The position numbers were made by a program, and so were the translations under genes. A DNA stretch of 64,000 bases from JAGTVG01 sp965365275 (lineage in GTDB: Bacteria; Bacteroidota; Bacteroidia; Cytophagales; Cyclobacteriaceae). The stretch is taken from positions 124,001-188,000 of the forward strand of contig CBDUBA010000001.1 of NCBI GenBank assembly GCA_965365275.1, read 5' to 3'. Of this stretch, positions 25,410 through 34,250 are shown in pieces; position 1 is the stretch's first letter; each line of letters opens with the position of its first letter. Below the pieces are notes generated by a model. The model saw nothing but the letters and a program-made list of their open reading frames with translations. It did not search any database and was not told the DNA's origin.

Positions 25410-27800
25410 ATGCAACAAATAAAATCCTCATTCAGATTTCTCTGGAACAATCATTTTTTTTCATTGATCAATATTGTGGGCTTGGCCATTGGATTTATCT
25501 GTGTTCTTCTTATTTCCTTGTGGGTTATAAAGCAACTAAATTATGACCGGCACATCAAAGATTACCGGAAAATTTATAGGTTAACGGTAGAAGTGTCAAA
25601 TTCAAGTGGGTACCATAGTCATTTTGCCCGGTGTTGGCAACCATGGACAAGGCGAATGCACAACTATTTCCCCGATATTAAAAAGATTGCTCTTCTGGCG
25701 CCCTTGAGGAGAACGGCAGTAAAAATGGATGAAATTAAGTTCAATGTTGAGCAAGTATACCAGTGTAATATGGAAACCCTTGAGATCTTTGATATAAAAA
25801 CAATCAGGGGCGATAATCATCCTGCATTTGATGAGCCGAATAGGTTGTTGATTTCAGAAAAGTTATATAATACATATTTTGAAAATACTGTATTGCTGGA
25901 TTCAATTATAGAGATATCGGGAGCTTTCGACACTGAGTTCAAAGATTTCAAAGTAGTTGGAGTATTTAAGGATTTTCCAGAAACAAGTCACTTGCATCCA
26001 GAAATAATTATCTCCCTTCCAGATCCAGAGCGCTTTGAAGGTTGGGCTTATACCTATTTGGAATTATCCGATGGATCAAAATCATCAGATATTATTGAAA
26101 AGTTTCCGGATTATGCTAAGCAACACTTGGAGGAGGAGACCAGAAATACCTCCGAGATCCACCTTCAGAATATTTCAGATATTCATCTGCACTCAAAAAA
26201 GGATAGAGAAATTGAAACAAATGGAGACATAAAGGTTGTATGGTTGTTTTCATCGATAGGGATAGCTGTTTTCGCAATAACTCTAATAAATTTTTTAAAC
26301 CTTAATCTCATTCTCCAACTTAAACGAAACTATATTCTAGTCATTAAGAAAATACTTGGCTCAAATGTTTTAGACTTGGCCAAAGGCATATTTCTTGAAA
26401 TAACGATACAAATCATTCTGGCGACTTTGATCACTATAATGATCTTTTATTTCATAAAACCATTTGGATCGCTTACTTTTTATAATAATGACAATATCTT
26501 ATATCCTTTCTTAGTGCTATTTTCTATATTCTGCATTGCTATAATCGTTAGCAATATTCCTCCTTTGCTCATTGTCAAAAGGCAATGGAATGAAAACATC
26601 ACAGTCAAAGGATCTATAATTGACGATTCGTATTTACTAAAAAAGGGCAACAAGGGATTTAGAAAAGTACTTGTGATTCTCCAATTTACAACATCAATAA
26701 TTTTAATTGCCTCTGCTTATTACATTCATCAGCAGCAACAATTTCTCTGGCAAAGCAGGATGGGGTTTGAACAAGAATCAGTAATTGTTCTGAAAGAACT
26801 GAATTGGAAAATGAGAGAAAAATATTCCGAATTTAAAACCCGTCTTGAGGCTTACCATAATATCAAGCAAATCACCGCAAGTATGGAGCCCCCATCAGGA
26901 TATGTAATGGATGCCATGTCTTTGAATATGGATGGAATTCCGGAAGAGGAAGAGGTCTCAATTTTTGTCTTTCCCGTTGAAGACAATTATATTGATTTTT
27001 ATGGTTTACCCATTATCGCCGGTGAAGATTTCTCTAATCAATCTCCTGATATTCAAAAAGAAGAGTATATTTTAAATGAAACTGCACTAAGTCATCTTGG
27101 ATTCTCATATCCTGAAGATGCTATTGGAAGGCGATTCAAACTTAATTTCTCAATTGATTCCTTGTTTCAGGGGGGAATTATTAAGGGCGTGGTGAAAGAC
27201 TTTAATCTTTCACCATTATTTGAAAAGGTCAAACCATTGGTGCTCTTTCAAAAGTCTATATGGTATAGTACAATTCTAATCAAAGTGGATTCTATTCATA
27301 GAAATGAGAGTCTTCAGTTGGTGAAAGCAACCTGGGATGAAATTTATCCTGATTATCTCTTTGATTACTCTTTTGATGATGATCTATACAGAAATGCCTA
27401 CAGGAATGAGATCCTGCAATCAAAATTATCGAAATACTTAACCTTTTTAGCTGTTTTTATTGCTTGTCTAGGGTTGTTTGGCATAAGTGCCATAATAATT
27501 CAATTAAGGATGAAGGAAATAGGGATTCGAAAGGTGAATGGGGCCACTTCGTTGAATATTCTTTATATGCTTTCAAAGGAATTTTTTCAATGGATATTGA
27601 TCTCAATGATCCTTGCAACTCCCTTTAGTCTTTTAATTTTATATAAATGGAGTGAAAATTATCCCTACAAGGCAACATTATCATGGTGGCTTTTTCCGAT
27701 GGCCGGGATTATTGCATTGGTATTTGCCTGGATTTCAATTAGTTTTTATTCATTTAAAGCAGCTTACAAAAACCCTGTCGATGTATTACGATATGAATAG
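25410..27800 (+). CDS. FtsX/MacB-type ABC transporter permease (array copy 3)
   Basis: A 796-residue permease of the same architecture, starting SSFRFLWNNHFFSLINIVGLAIG and ending NPVDVLRYE. It is the most divergent copy: the first FtsX unit has lost the usual motif (NYILVIKKILGSN in its place), while the second keeps MKEIGIRKVNGAT. The periplasmic portions also differ most from the other two. The gap to copy 2 is 126 bases and holds only an AT-rich hairpin. Different periplasmic domains with a shared transcript suggest a set of permeases for several ligands or a hetero-oligomer (inference). Confidence 0.87.
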   Translation: MQQIKSSFRFLWNNHFFSLINIVGLAIGFICVLLISLWVIKQLNYDRHIKDYRKIYRLTVEVSNSSGYHSHFARCWQPWTRRMHNYFPDIKKIALLAPLRRTAVKMDEIKFNVEQVYQCNMETLEIFDIKTIRGDNHPAFDEPNRLLISEKLYNTYFENTVLLDSIIEISGAFDTEFKDFKVVGVFKDFPETSHLHPEIIISLPDPERFEGWAYTYLELSDGSKSSDIIEKFPDYAKQHLEEETRNTSEIHLQNISDIHLHSKKDREIETNGDIKVVWLFSSIGIAVFAITLINFLNLNLILQLKRNYILVIKKILGSNVLDLAKGIFLEITIQIILATLITIMIFYFIKPFGSLTFYNNDNILYPFLVLFSIFCIAIIVSNIPPLLIVKRQWNENITVKGSIIDDSYLLKKGNKGFRKVLVILQFTTSIILIASAYYIHQQQQFLWQSRMGFEQESVIVLKELNWKMREKYSEFKTRLEAYHNIKQITASMEPPSGYVMDAMSLNMDGIPEEEEVSIFVFPVEDNYIDFYGLPIIAGEDFSNQSPDIQKEEYILNETALSHLGFSYPEDAIGRRFKLNFSIDSLFQGGIIKGVVKDFNLSPLFEKVKPLVLFQKSIWYSTILIKVDSIHRNESLQLVKATWDEIYPDYLFDYSFDDDLYRNAYRNEILQSKLSKYLTFLAVFIACLGLFGISAIIIQLRMKEIGIRKVNGATSLNILYMLSKEFFQWILISMILATPFSLLILYKWSENYPYKATLSWWLFPMAGIIALVFAWISISFYSFKAAYKNPVDVLRYE

Positions 27801-27880
27801 TTCCAATTTGCAAGCTTCCATTTATATTATATCCGAATTTCAGAAGGAATTATTATATTCAGGATTTTCTATAAAAGATC

Positions 27881-28414
27881 ATGCGCAGAATTATATATTA
27901 TGTAGCGGTTTCTATTGACGGTTTTATTGAAGATTCAAATAAATCATCTGATAAATTCATACATGAGCCATCAATTGTAGACTTCTATCTCAATGAATTA
28001 AAAGACTTTGATACAACAATTATGGGGAAGAAGACTTATGAAAGCGGATATGGATATGGAATAAAACCTGGTCAGGCAGCCTATCCGCATATGCAACACT
28101 ACATATTCTCCAATACCCTGGTTTTTGATAATCCAGACGAAAATGTAAAGGTTGTTTCTCCGGATTTGGAATTTATCAATGATCTTAAAGATTGCAAAGG
28201 CACTGATATATATCTCTGTGGGGGTGGAATGTTTGCAGGATGGTTGCTTGAGAATGAGCTAATTGATGTTCTTAAACTTAAACTAAATCCGGTAATATTT
28301 GGTGGTGGTACCCGATTATTCGGATCTTCTACAAAGTCCGTATTCCTTGATTTAAACGAAAGCCTCGATTTCAAAAAGGGATTTAAGATTTTATCATATA
28401 ATATTAAATATTAA
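27881..28414 (+). CDS. Dihydrofolate reductase-fold protein (RibD C-terminal family)
   Basis: A 177-residue protein with the family start MRRIIYYVAVSIDGFIED, the DTTIMGKKTYE segment and the late LKLNPVIFGGGTRLFG strand. The fold binds NADPH; RibD proper reduces a riboflavin intermediate, but stand-alone members like this one, often called YyaP/YwjB-type, have no settled substrate. It follows the permease array by 80 bases and precedes the AlkD-like gene by five, so the latter two are co-transcribed. Confidence 0.8.
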   Translation: MRRIIYYVAVSIDGFIEDSNKSSDKFIHEPSIVDFYLNELKDFDTTIMGKKTYESGYGYGIKPGQAAYPHMQHYIFSNTLVFDNPDENVKVVSPDLEFINDLKDCKGTDIYLCGGGMFAGWLLENELIDVLKLKLNPVIFGGGTRLFGSSTKSVFLDLNESLDFKKGFKILSYNIKY

Positions 28415-28419
28415 ATACT

Positions 28420-29127
28420 ATGACACTGGATCAGGTTATGTATGAATTAAAAAGCTATGGAAATGAAACCACAAAGAGAATATTTATTAATCATGGAGCA
28501 CGCGAACCATTGTATGGTGTAAAAGTTCAGGATCTGAAAAAAATAGTTAAAAAGATCAGAAAGGATTACAAATTATCTATTGAATTGTATAATACAGGTA
28601 ATTCTGATGCCATGTATCTAGCAGGTTTAATTGCAGATGAAAACGCTATGACCAGGCAGGACCTGCAAAATTGGGTTAAAGGAGCATATTGGTACATGAT
28701 CAGCGATTACACAGTACCCTGGATTGCAGCAGAAAGTAATTTCGGTAATGAATTGGCAATGGAATGGATTGAATCTGATCAGGAATTCATAGCTTCTGCA
28801 GGTTGGGCAACATTATCAAGTCTGGTTTCCATTAAACCTGATGATGAGTTGAACATTGAAATGCTTAGTGGCCTGCTTGATCGTATAGATAAAGAAATTC
28901 ATGGTGCTCAAAACAGGGTCAGATATTCGATGAATGGATTTGTGATTGCAACCGGATCGTATATCAAAGCACTCTCTGATAAAGCCTTTAGAATTGGAAA
29001 GAATATTGGGAAGGTAGATGTAGATATGGGAGGAACGGCATGTAAAATCCCCCTGGCGACACAATATATTCAAAAAGTAATCGACAGAGGGAACCTTGGA
29101 AAGAAACGTAAAATGGCCAGGTGCTAA
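28420..29127 (+). CDS. DNA alkylation repair protein, AlkD-like HEAT-repeat family
   Basis: A 235-residue alpha-helical protein of the DNA_alkylation (PF08713) family, recognised from the RIFINHGAREPLYGVKVQDLKKI start, SDAMYLAGLIAD and the SAGWATLSSLV helix. AlkD members excise N3- and N7-alkylpurines by non-flipping HEAT-repeat binding, but this short subgroup is poorly characterised, and the basic KKRKMARC tail is notable. It is five bases after the RibD-like gene. Its stop overlaps that of the convergent SnoaL-like gene by four bases. Confidence 0.75.
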   Translation: MTLDQVMYELKSYGNETTKRIFINHGAREPLYGVKVQDLKKIVKKIRKDYKLSIELYNTGNSDAMYLAGLIADENAMTRQDLQNWVKGAYWYMISDYTVPWIAAESNFGNELAMEWIESDQEFIASAGWATLSSLVSIKPDDELNIEMLSGLLDRIDKEIHGAQNRVRYSMNGFVIATGSYIKALSDKAFRIGKNIGKVDVDMGGTACKIPLATQYIQKVIDRGNLGKKRKMARC

Positions 29128-29510
29128 CTTATGATGGTAGCTGTATCTACAGCCTGAAAAAACCGTGTAGCCTTACCATCTATCACGGTCCAGATATGGG
29201 CTGCATTTGCTTTAAATTTCTTCCCGGTTGCCTTCCAGGTACCCATGTAATACCCTTCCATAACAACCTTGTCCCCGCTTCCAAAGATGTCTAAGATATT
29301 TATATTAAAACCATCATAGTATTCCGGAATTGGGGCAAATATATTTTCTACTACTGCCTGATGTCCAATGTAAGTTCCTTCATCTTCAATAAATGGGAAT
29401 CCTTTACATTCATTCCATTCAATTTCCGGATCAAAAAGGGAGAGAACTCCTTCAATATTTCCTTCAGCAAAATACTGGTAGCCTTTTTTTAAGATATCAA
29501 CATTACTCAT
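29124..29510 (-). CDS. SnoaL-like/NTF2-fold protein
   Basis: A 128-residue single-domain protein of the NTF2/ketosteroid-isomerase-like superfamily: VDILKKGYQYFAEGNIEGVLSLF, then FDPEIEWNECKGFPF and the terminal AAHIWTVIDGKATRFFQAVDT. These are small cone-shaped folds with polyketide-cyclase, isomerase or simple binding roles. Nothing nearby indicates which. It stands alone, convergent with the AlkD-like gene. Confidence 0.75.
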   Translation of the reverse strand: MSNVDILKKGYQYFAEGNIEGVLSLFDPEIEWNECKGFPFIEDEGTYIGHQAVVENIFAPIPEYYDGFNINILDIFGSGDKVVMEGYYMGTWKATGKKFKANAAHIWTVIDGKATRFFQAVDTATIIS

Positions 29511-29996
29511 TTGGTATAGTTTAATGGTTATAAATTGGTTATTTAATTTTAATTCAGATCAGGATACTCAGGACTAACAAATCAAATTATTTTTGTCAAT
29601 TTAATTGACTCCAACCTTCAATGTAGGGAAAAAGTTCATTATTTAAAATAATATTCTTATCTATTATTTTTTTATAAACTAAAATACATTGTCCTTTTTT
29701 TCATATAAAAATAAATCTCATTAATTATTAAGTAATTTCTAAATTCAAAAACCATAAGTAATAAGCTCATTATATCGAGTCTATTGAAGGGAAATTTAAT
29801 TGTATTAATTGCAGTGGTCGGTGACAAATTCCAGGAACCTCTTTACCTTCTTCGGGAATCAGATAATACGACATTAGAAAAAGAAAAATATTCAAAAAAT
29901 AAACATAACCCATTCTATTTACGAGAATATTTTATTAATTGAGTCAGTCAAATAAAAGTTAACATTTGAAAATAATTTTATTCTAACCGATTAATT
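29511..29996. other. 486-base intergenic region without a recognisable gene
   Basis: AT-rich, no ORF of plausible codon use, no tRNA fold, no repeat array. It contains a perfect 7-arm palindrome GTCAATT-T-AATTGAC at 29595-29609, the likely control region for the SnoaL-like gene (about 85 bases from its start). A slightly more GC-rich stretch (about 29810-29880) may be decayed coding sequence but matches nothing recognised. Confidence 0.5.
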
Positions 29997-30506
29997 ATGT
30001 CCCCTGAGAAAATTACTGAAGAATTACATCGAAATAAGAATGTATTCCTGGAATTATTGAACAACATTCCTGGCGAAATGATTCTTTGGAGTCAGAATCC
30101 TGGAAAATGGTGTATGTTAGAGGTTGTTTGCCATTTATTCGATGAAGAAAGGGAAGATTTCAGAACCCGTGTAAAATGTGTATTGGAAGACCCAACTTCA
30201 CCACCTCCCCCATTTGATCCATTAGTATGGGTGGAGGAAAGAAAATACAAAGAACAAAATTATAATCAGGTATTGTCCGGTTTTCTCAGCGAAAGAGAAA
30301 ATTCTATTGAATGGCTGAGGTCAATTAAAGATCCTAAATGGTCAAATGCATATCTTCATCCAAAATTGGGACCAATGAGTGCATATTTGTTTTTAACAAA
30401 TTGGTTGGCCCACGATTATCTCCATATTCGTCAAATCATTAAACTGAAATTTGATTATCTAAATTGGAAATCAGGTGAATCACTTGATTACGCCGGAAAT
30501 TGGTAG
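29997..30506 (+). CDS. DinB family protein
   Basis: A 169-residue four-helix-bundle protein of the DinB/YfiT group. WSQNPGKWCMLEVVCHLFDEE carries the first metal His and NWLAHDYLHIRQI the other two, the normal three-His nickel/zinc site. Members are thiol-dependent transferases or of unknown function; the name comes from DNA-damage induction in Bacillus and says nothing about the role here. The stop codon lies inside three tandem 10-base repeats (30496-30525). Isolated gene, convergent with the MFS gene. Confidence 0.8.
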   Translation: MSPEKITEELHRNKNVFLELLNNIPGEMILWSQNPGKWCMLEVVCHLFDEEREDFRTRVKCVLEDPTSPPPPFDPLVWVEERKYKEQNYNQVLSGFLSERENSIEWLRSIKDPKWSNAYLHPKLGPMSAYLFLTNWLAHDYLHIRQIIKLKFDYLNWKSGESLDYAGNW

Positions 30507-30525
30507 AAACTGGTAGAAATTGGTA
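30496..30525 (+). repeat. Three tandem 10-bp repeats across the DinB stop codon
   Basis: GAAATTGGTA, GAAACTGGTA, GAAATTGGTA head to tail with one substitution in the middle copy. The TAG stop (30504-30506) spans the junction of copies 1 and 2, so the repeats probably arose by slippage at the gene end. Confidence 0.8.
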
Positions 30526-30576
30526 TTTCACTACTATTTCAACTTATGAGGGAAAATTGAATTATGTCCATTTAAA

Positions 30577-31764
30577 TTAACCTGAAACACTTCCGGGGCT
30601 TTTTCTGTTCAATGCAAATAAGCCAAGAACAGGTCCAATAGCCAGGAAAATATAAATCAATTGTGGATCCATTATCTGGGATATTATATTTAGCATTTGA
30701 ATACTGATAATTGTTATTGAGAATCCTATGCCGTTTACGATAGTCAATGCTGTTCCTTTGGATTCATGATGTACATTGTTGGCAACGAGCGTTGAGAACA
30801 ATGGAGAATCAGCTATCACGACCATTCCCCAGAAAATAAGGTAAGCAATAAATATTTCACTATTTTCGATAACAAACATTAAGGGTGATACAAGACAACA
30901 TAAACACGATAGCATTAGTGCGGAAAAAGCTGTTACCCTCGTTCCAAATCTCAATGACAGATACCCTCCTATTACACATGCAACACCCCCGGACGCAATG
31001 ATAATGAAGGACAGCAATGGTATATTAAATGAAGTTTCCGGATGCATATTCACATAGGTTACTAAAAGCAGCGGAATGAAGGCCCAGAAAGCATATAATT
31101 CCCACATATGTCCGAAATATCCGAAGGCGGCCGATCTGAACCTGGGATTTTTAAATACACGAAAAATAACAGATGGTTCAAATTCTTGACTGGGCTTTCT
31201 AAATGGACCATTTTTAACAAAAACAAATATGATCAATCCTCCAAAAATTGATAATATAGAAGTTATTATGATCACTGATCGCCAGGAGATATCACTTGTG
31301 ATCCCCTTTAGAATATGGGGGAAAGCTGTTCCAACAACCAAAGCGCCAACGAGAAATCCAAGTGAAACACCAAGACCTTTCTGAAAGTGATCGGCAGCGA
31401 TCTTCATCCCGACGGGATATATGCCCGCAAGAAAAAATCCGGTCAGAAAGCGTAATGTAACCAAACTCAAATATGTATTGCCTTCAAAAACCATGAGTAT
31501 GTTAAAGAATGCCCCCATTATGGCACTTATGAAAAAAACCTTGGATGGAGAAAATCGATCTGAAATAGTTAGAATTGCAAATAATAATGTACCGGAAATA
31601 AATCCCAATTGAACCGAAGAGGTCAAATGCCCCAAAGCATTTTCATTGAGTCGATACTCAGTCAAGAGGTTATCCATTACTGCATTGCCGGCAAACCATA
31701 ATGAGATACAGCAAAACTGAGAAAATACTATTATGGTCAGTATAATTTTCTGGTTCCTCATCAA
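30577..31764 (-). CDS. MFS transporter (CynX/NarK-like)
   Basis: A 395-residue 12-TM inner-membrane carrier. SLWFAGNAVMDNLL follows the first helix; TM2-3 shows the LLFAILTISDRFSPSKVFFIS loop where the MFS signature sits, and TM4-5 has RFLTGFFLAGIYPVGMKIAADHF. The C-terminal half repeats the pattern (GGYLSLRFGTRVTAF). It resembles nitrate/cyanate/sugar-acid type carriers; the substrate is not deducible. The gap to the upstream GH67-like gene on the same strand is 140 bases, so co-transcription is possible. Confidence 0.85.
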   Translation of the reverse strand: MMRNQKIILTIIVFSQFCCISLWFAGNAVMDNLLTEYRLNENALGHLTSSVQLGFISGTLLFAILTISDRFSPSKVFFISAIMGAFFNILMVFEGNTYLSLVTLRFLTGFFLAGIYPVGMKIAADHFQKGLGVSLGFLVGALVVGTAFPHILKGITSDISWRSVIIITSILSIFGGLIIFVFVKNGPFRKPSQEFEPSVIFRVFKNPRFRSAAFGYFGHMWELYAFWAFIPLLLVTYVNMHPETSFNIPLLSFIIIASGGVACVIGGYLSLRFGTRVTAFSALMLSCLCCLVSPLMFVIENSEIFIAYLIFWGMVVIADSPLFSTLVANNVHHESKGTALTIVNGIGFSITIISIQMLNIISQIMDPQLIYIFLAIGPVLGLFALNRKSPGSVSG

Positions 31765-31904
31765 GGTCTTATTCTACACGTTGATCCGTATTGAACTGCC
31801 TGTAAGAATACGGATTATAAAAGCAAAAACTTCTCAAATTAGTTGTAACAATCTAGTAAAACAAAAAATAATGAGGAATTGTAATGGATATGTTGTTATA
31901 AAAA

Positions 31905-34109
31905 CTACAATTTCGACGAATCAGCTAGATTTTTAACATATTCCAGGTCATCCTTTACTTCGTCGATAAAAAATTTCCAGTGAAAAGCAGTGAATTCCGG
32001 CCATTTTGGCTGATGATGACCGAAGCTAACATAGGGCATAGGCTTATAACGATCCTTAGTAAGGCTTATAATCTTTTCCCAGTGGTCTATACACTTTTGT
32101 AGATAATCCATGGATTCTTGTCTCTTATCTTCACCCCCAGTCTCATTAAATAACTGCAATGAAACACCTGCACGAATTTTATCGGCAAAATAAAATCCTA
32201 GGTAACACCAGGTTTCAAGGTCGTCCAATTCTGATTCCAGACCTGATTCAATTTTTCCCATTCTCAGTTCATTGATCATATTTAAACCATGCCTGCAATT
32301 ATCATAAATGTTATCTGCGAGTTCAATAGGAGTTATTTTTGCAGGATCAATATCATTTTGGTTAACTATCATTTTGCAGTAACTGCTGATCGATAAATAA
32401 TCCTTATCAAGTGTTTCATGGAATATCAGTTCCTCAATCGAAATAAACGGGGACTTCCCATCGTCGTGCCCATATTGCCAGGGTGCCAGGAATCCCTCCG
32501 AATATAAGGTAAAGTCCCAGGTTCCCTTATAAAATGATGCAATATGTAGAGGAACCGTTGAAGCTAGAGAATATGCTTTCAATAATTTTGTAGCGTCAAC
32601 TTCTTTGTGCCGGATCTTAAAAAGTAGGCTTAACGATTCATCAGTTTGATCAGGATCATACAACAACCTGCCCCATAAACTATAGAATAACCATTGTTTT
32701 TCAAATGCATAAGTCCAAGATTTATTTTCCATATCAATGGAAGAATAATCTGCAGCGGGGATATAACCTTCCGAACCAATAAAATATCCATCTACATATG
32801 TATGCTTATTCTTTTTAATATGGTTCCTAATAAAATCAGGATTTCCCCAGCGAAGTACGAAGAAATCCTCATTCCTGATCATCCATGCAATAAAATAATT
32901 TGTAGGATCAGGATCCCAGAATTCCCGCATGATAGTACCTTCATGATTGGCATGGGTAATTGACAAATCGGGTGTTGAATGCCCGTGTGACCAGTTAAAT
33001 TTTACCTCAACAATGGTCTTATCCGGAAGGTCTGCCTTGTCAATTACTTTCCGCATTTCTTTCGGATCACCGGCAAGTACTGCTCTGTGAATGAATTTTA
33101 CCTTTCTGTCTGCATTTTTCATCCCATCGACAAAAGTATCTTCAATCCATTTTTCCCTTTCCAAGGGTGTCATTTTATCTTCACCCCAGTTGCCCATCCA
33201 ATCTGCAAGTGTAACGCCCAGCCCTGTCAGATCCTCATATTCGTTAATTAATTGTGTAACCGATTCTGAAGTATACCTTTTGACCAGTTCAGATCTGTCA
33301 TCATGGATTTTGGCGTCATAATGGCTGGCAAATGCTTCAGAAACAACAATATTCCAATTTACCAGGTAAGTTTCAATTCCTCTATCCCTGGCCATTCGAA
33401 ACAACGTTTTCCAAAATTCTTTCCATTCTTTGAGTTCGTTGTCGGTAAAAGGTGTTGACTCAGGATAATTATTTGACCGGATCATATATGGAAATATATG
33501 AGTACTCCATAGCGTTAATGCATTAAATCGGTTTTCAACCATCATATCAAGGAATGATTCCCAGAATTTCAAATCCCGGCAGGTTTCTTCATGAATTTCA
33601 GTAGCTGGTCCTGGCCGGTATGGTGCCCAGGGTAAATTGAACTTTATAGCCCGGAAAGAGAGAGCAGGATTTACATAATTATCCGTCACATGGTTTAAAT
33701 CCGCTTTCAATTTTAACTGTTCCACAAGGTCCATTACCCCATATAGACATCCACGATCATTCCTGGCGATAACTTCTATCCTGCCATCAGCGTTAGAAAG
33801 TATATATCCATCCAACACCAAGTCTTTAGTCAGATTTTCCAGTGTCAAATGGTCATTTGAAAGAGACGATCCACTATATTCAAGGATAATCTTCGGATCA
33901 ACCTCTGTTTTTATATCTTCTTCAATAAAATTATAACCGGACGATTCGAGAGCTGTTATGAGTTTTGATACACCATATGACAGTATATTACTCTCAGTAT
34001 CATATTTTATTGTTACCTTCTTTCCAGAATGGCAGGAATTAGTGCTTAATCCCAAAAATAGAATGAGGATGAACAAGAATGCCTTAACAAGAAATTTATT
34101 TTGGCTCAT
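31905..34109 (-). CDS. Putative alpha-glucuronidase-like (GH67/GH20 N-domain) glycoside hydrolase, lipoprotein
   Basis: A 734-residue protein with a lipobox at STNSC (Cys26). Residues about 30-150 resemble the GH67N/GH20b domain that precedes many hydrolase barrels (DGYILSNADGRIEVIARNDRGCLYGVMDLVEQL). A TIM-barrel-like catalytic region follows, with RAIKFNLPWAPYRPG, FNALTLWSTHIFPYM, an Asp-rich GVTLADWMGNWGED and YFIGSEGYIPAADY. The C terminus is helical. The family is commonly labelled alpha-glucuronidase-like in Bacteroidota, but the activity has not been read from any active-site residue here. It may feed the MFS carrier encoded downstream. Confident as a secreted hydrolase, not as to substrate. 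Confidence 0.6.
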   Translation of the reverse strand: MSQNKFLVKAFLFILILFLGLSTNSCHSGKKVTIKYDTESNILSYGVSKLITALESSGYNFIEEDIKTEVDPKIILEYSGSSLSNDHLTLENLTKDLVLDGYILSNADGRIEVIARNDRGCLYGVMDLVEQLKLKADLNHVTDNYVNPALSFRAIKFNLPWAPYRPGPATEIHEETCRDLKFWESFLDMMVENRFNALTLWSTHIFPYMIRSNNYPESTPFTDNELKEWKEFWKTLFRMARDRGIETYLVNWNIVVSEAFASHYDAKIHDDRSELVKRYTSESVTQLINEYEDLTGLGVTLADWMGNWGEDKMTPLEREKWIEDTFVDGMKNADRKVKFIHRAVLAGDPKEMRKVIDKADLPDKTIVEVKFNWSHGHSTPDLSITHANHEGTIMREFWDPDPTNYFIAWMIRNEDFFVLRWGNPDFIRNHIKKNKHTYVDGYFIGSEGYIPAADYSSIDMENKSWTYAFEKQWLFYSLWGRLLYDPDQTDESLSLLFKIRHKEVDATKLLKAYSLASTVPLHIASFYKGTWDFTLYSEGFLAPWQYGHDDGKSPFISIEELIFHETLDKDYLSISSYCKMIVNQNDIDPAKITPIELADNIYDNCRHGLNMINELRMGKIESGLESELDDLETWCYLGFYFADKIRAGVSLQLFNETGGEDKRQESMDYLQKCIDHWEKIISLTKDRYKPMPYVSFGHHQPKWPEFTAFHWKFFIDEVKDDLEYVKNLADSSKL

Positions 34110-34174
34110 ATCTTAAGAAATCGTTTCATAAAACCAATGCGCTTACAGGTAAAATATACATCTAATGCGATTAA

Positions 34175-34196
34175 ATTTTGGTTATTTTTCCAAAAT
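34175..34196. repeat. Inverted repeat between divergent genes
   Basis: ATTTTGG-TTATTTTT-CCAAAAT between the GH67-like gene and the divergent secreted-protein gene. Possible operator; AT-rich and unsupported by a second copy. Confidence 0.25.
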
Positions 34197-34250
34197 ATAA
34201 TAGAAATTAATATTTTCGCTGGATTCTGGAAAATTAATTTTAAGTTATAG

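Noticed and set aside
29511..29996. tRNA, riboswitch or CRISPR in the large gap
   Set aside because: No cloverleaf, no direct repeat series and no recognisable aptamer pattern were seen.
29997..30506. DinB as DNA polymerase IV or an SOS gene
   Set aside because: It is the unrelated DinB/YfiT four-helix family with a three-His metal site, not the Y-family polymerase.
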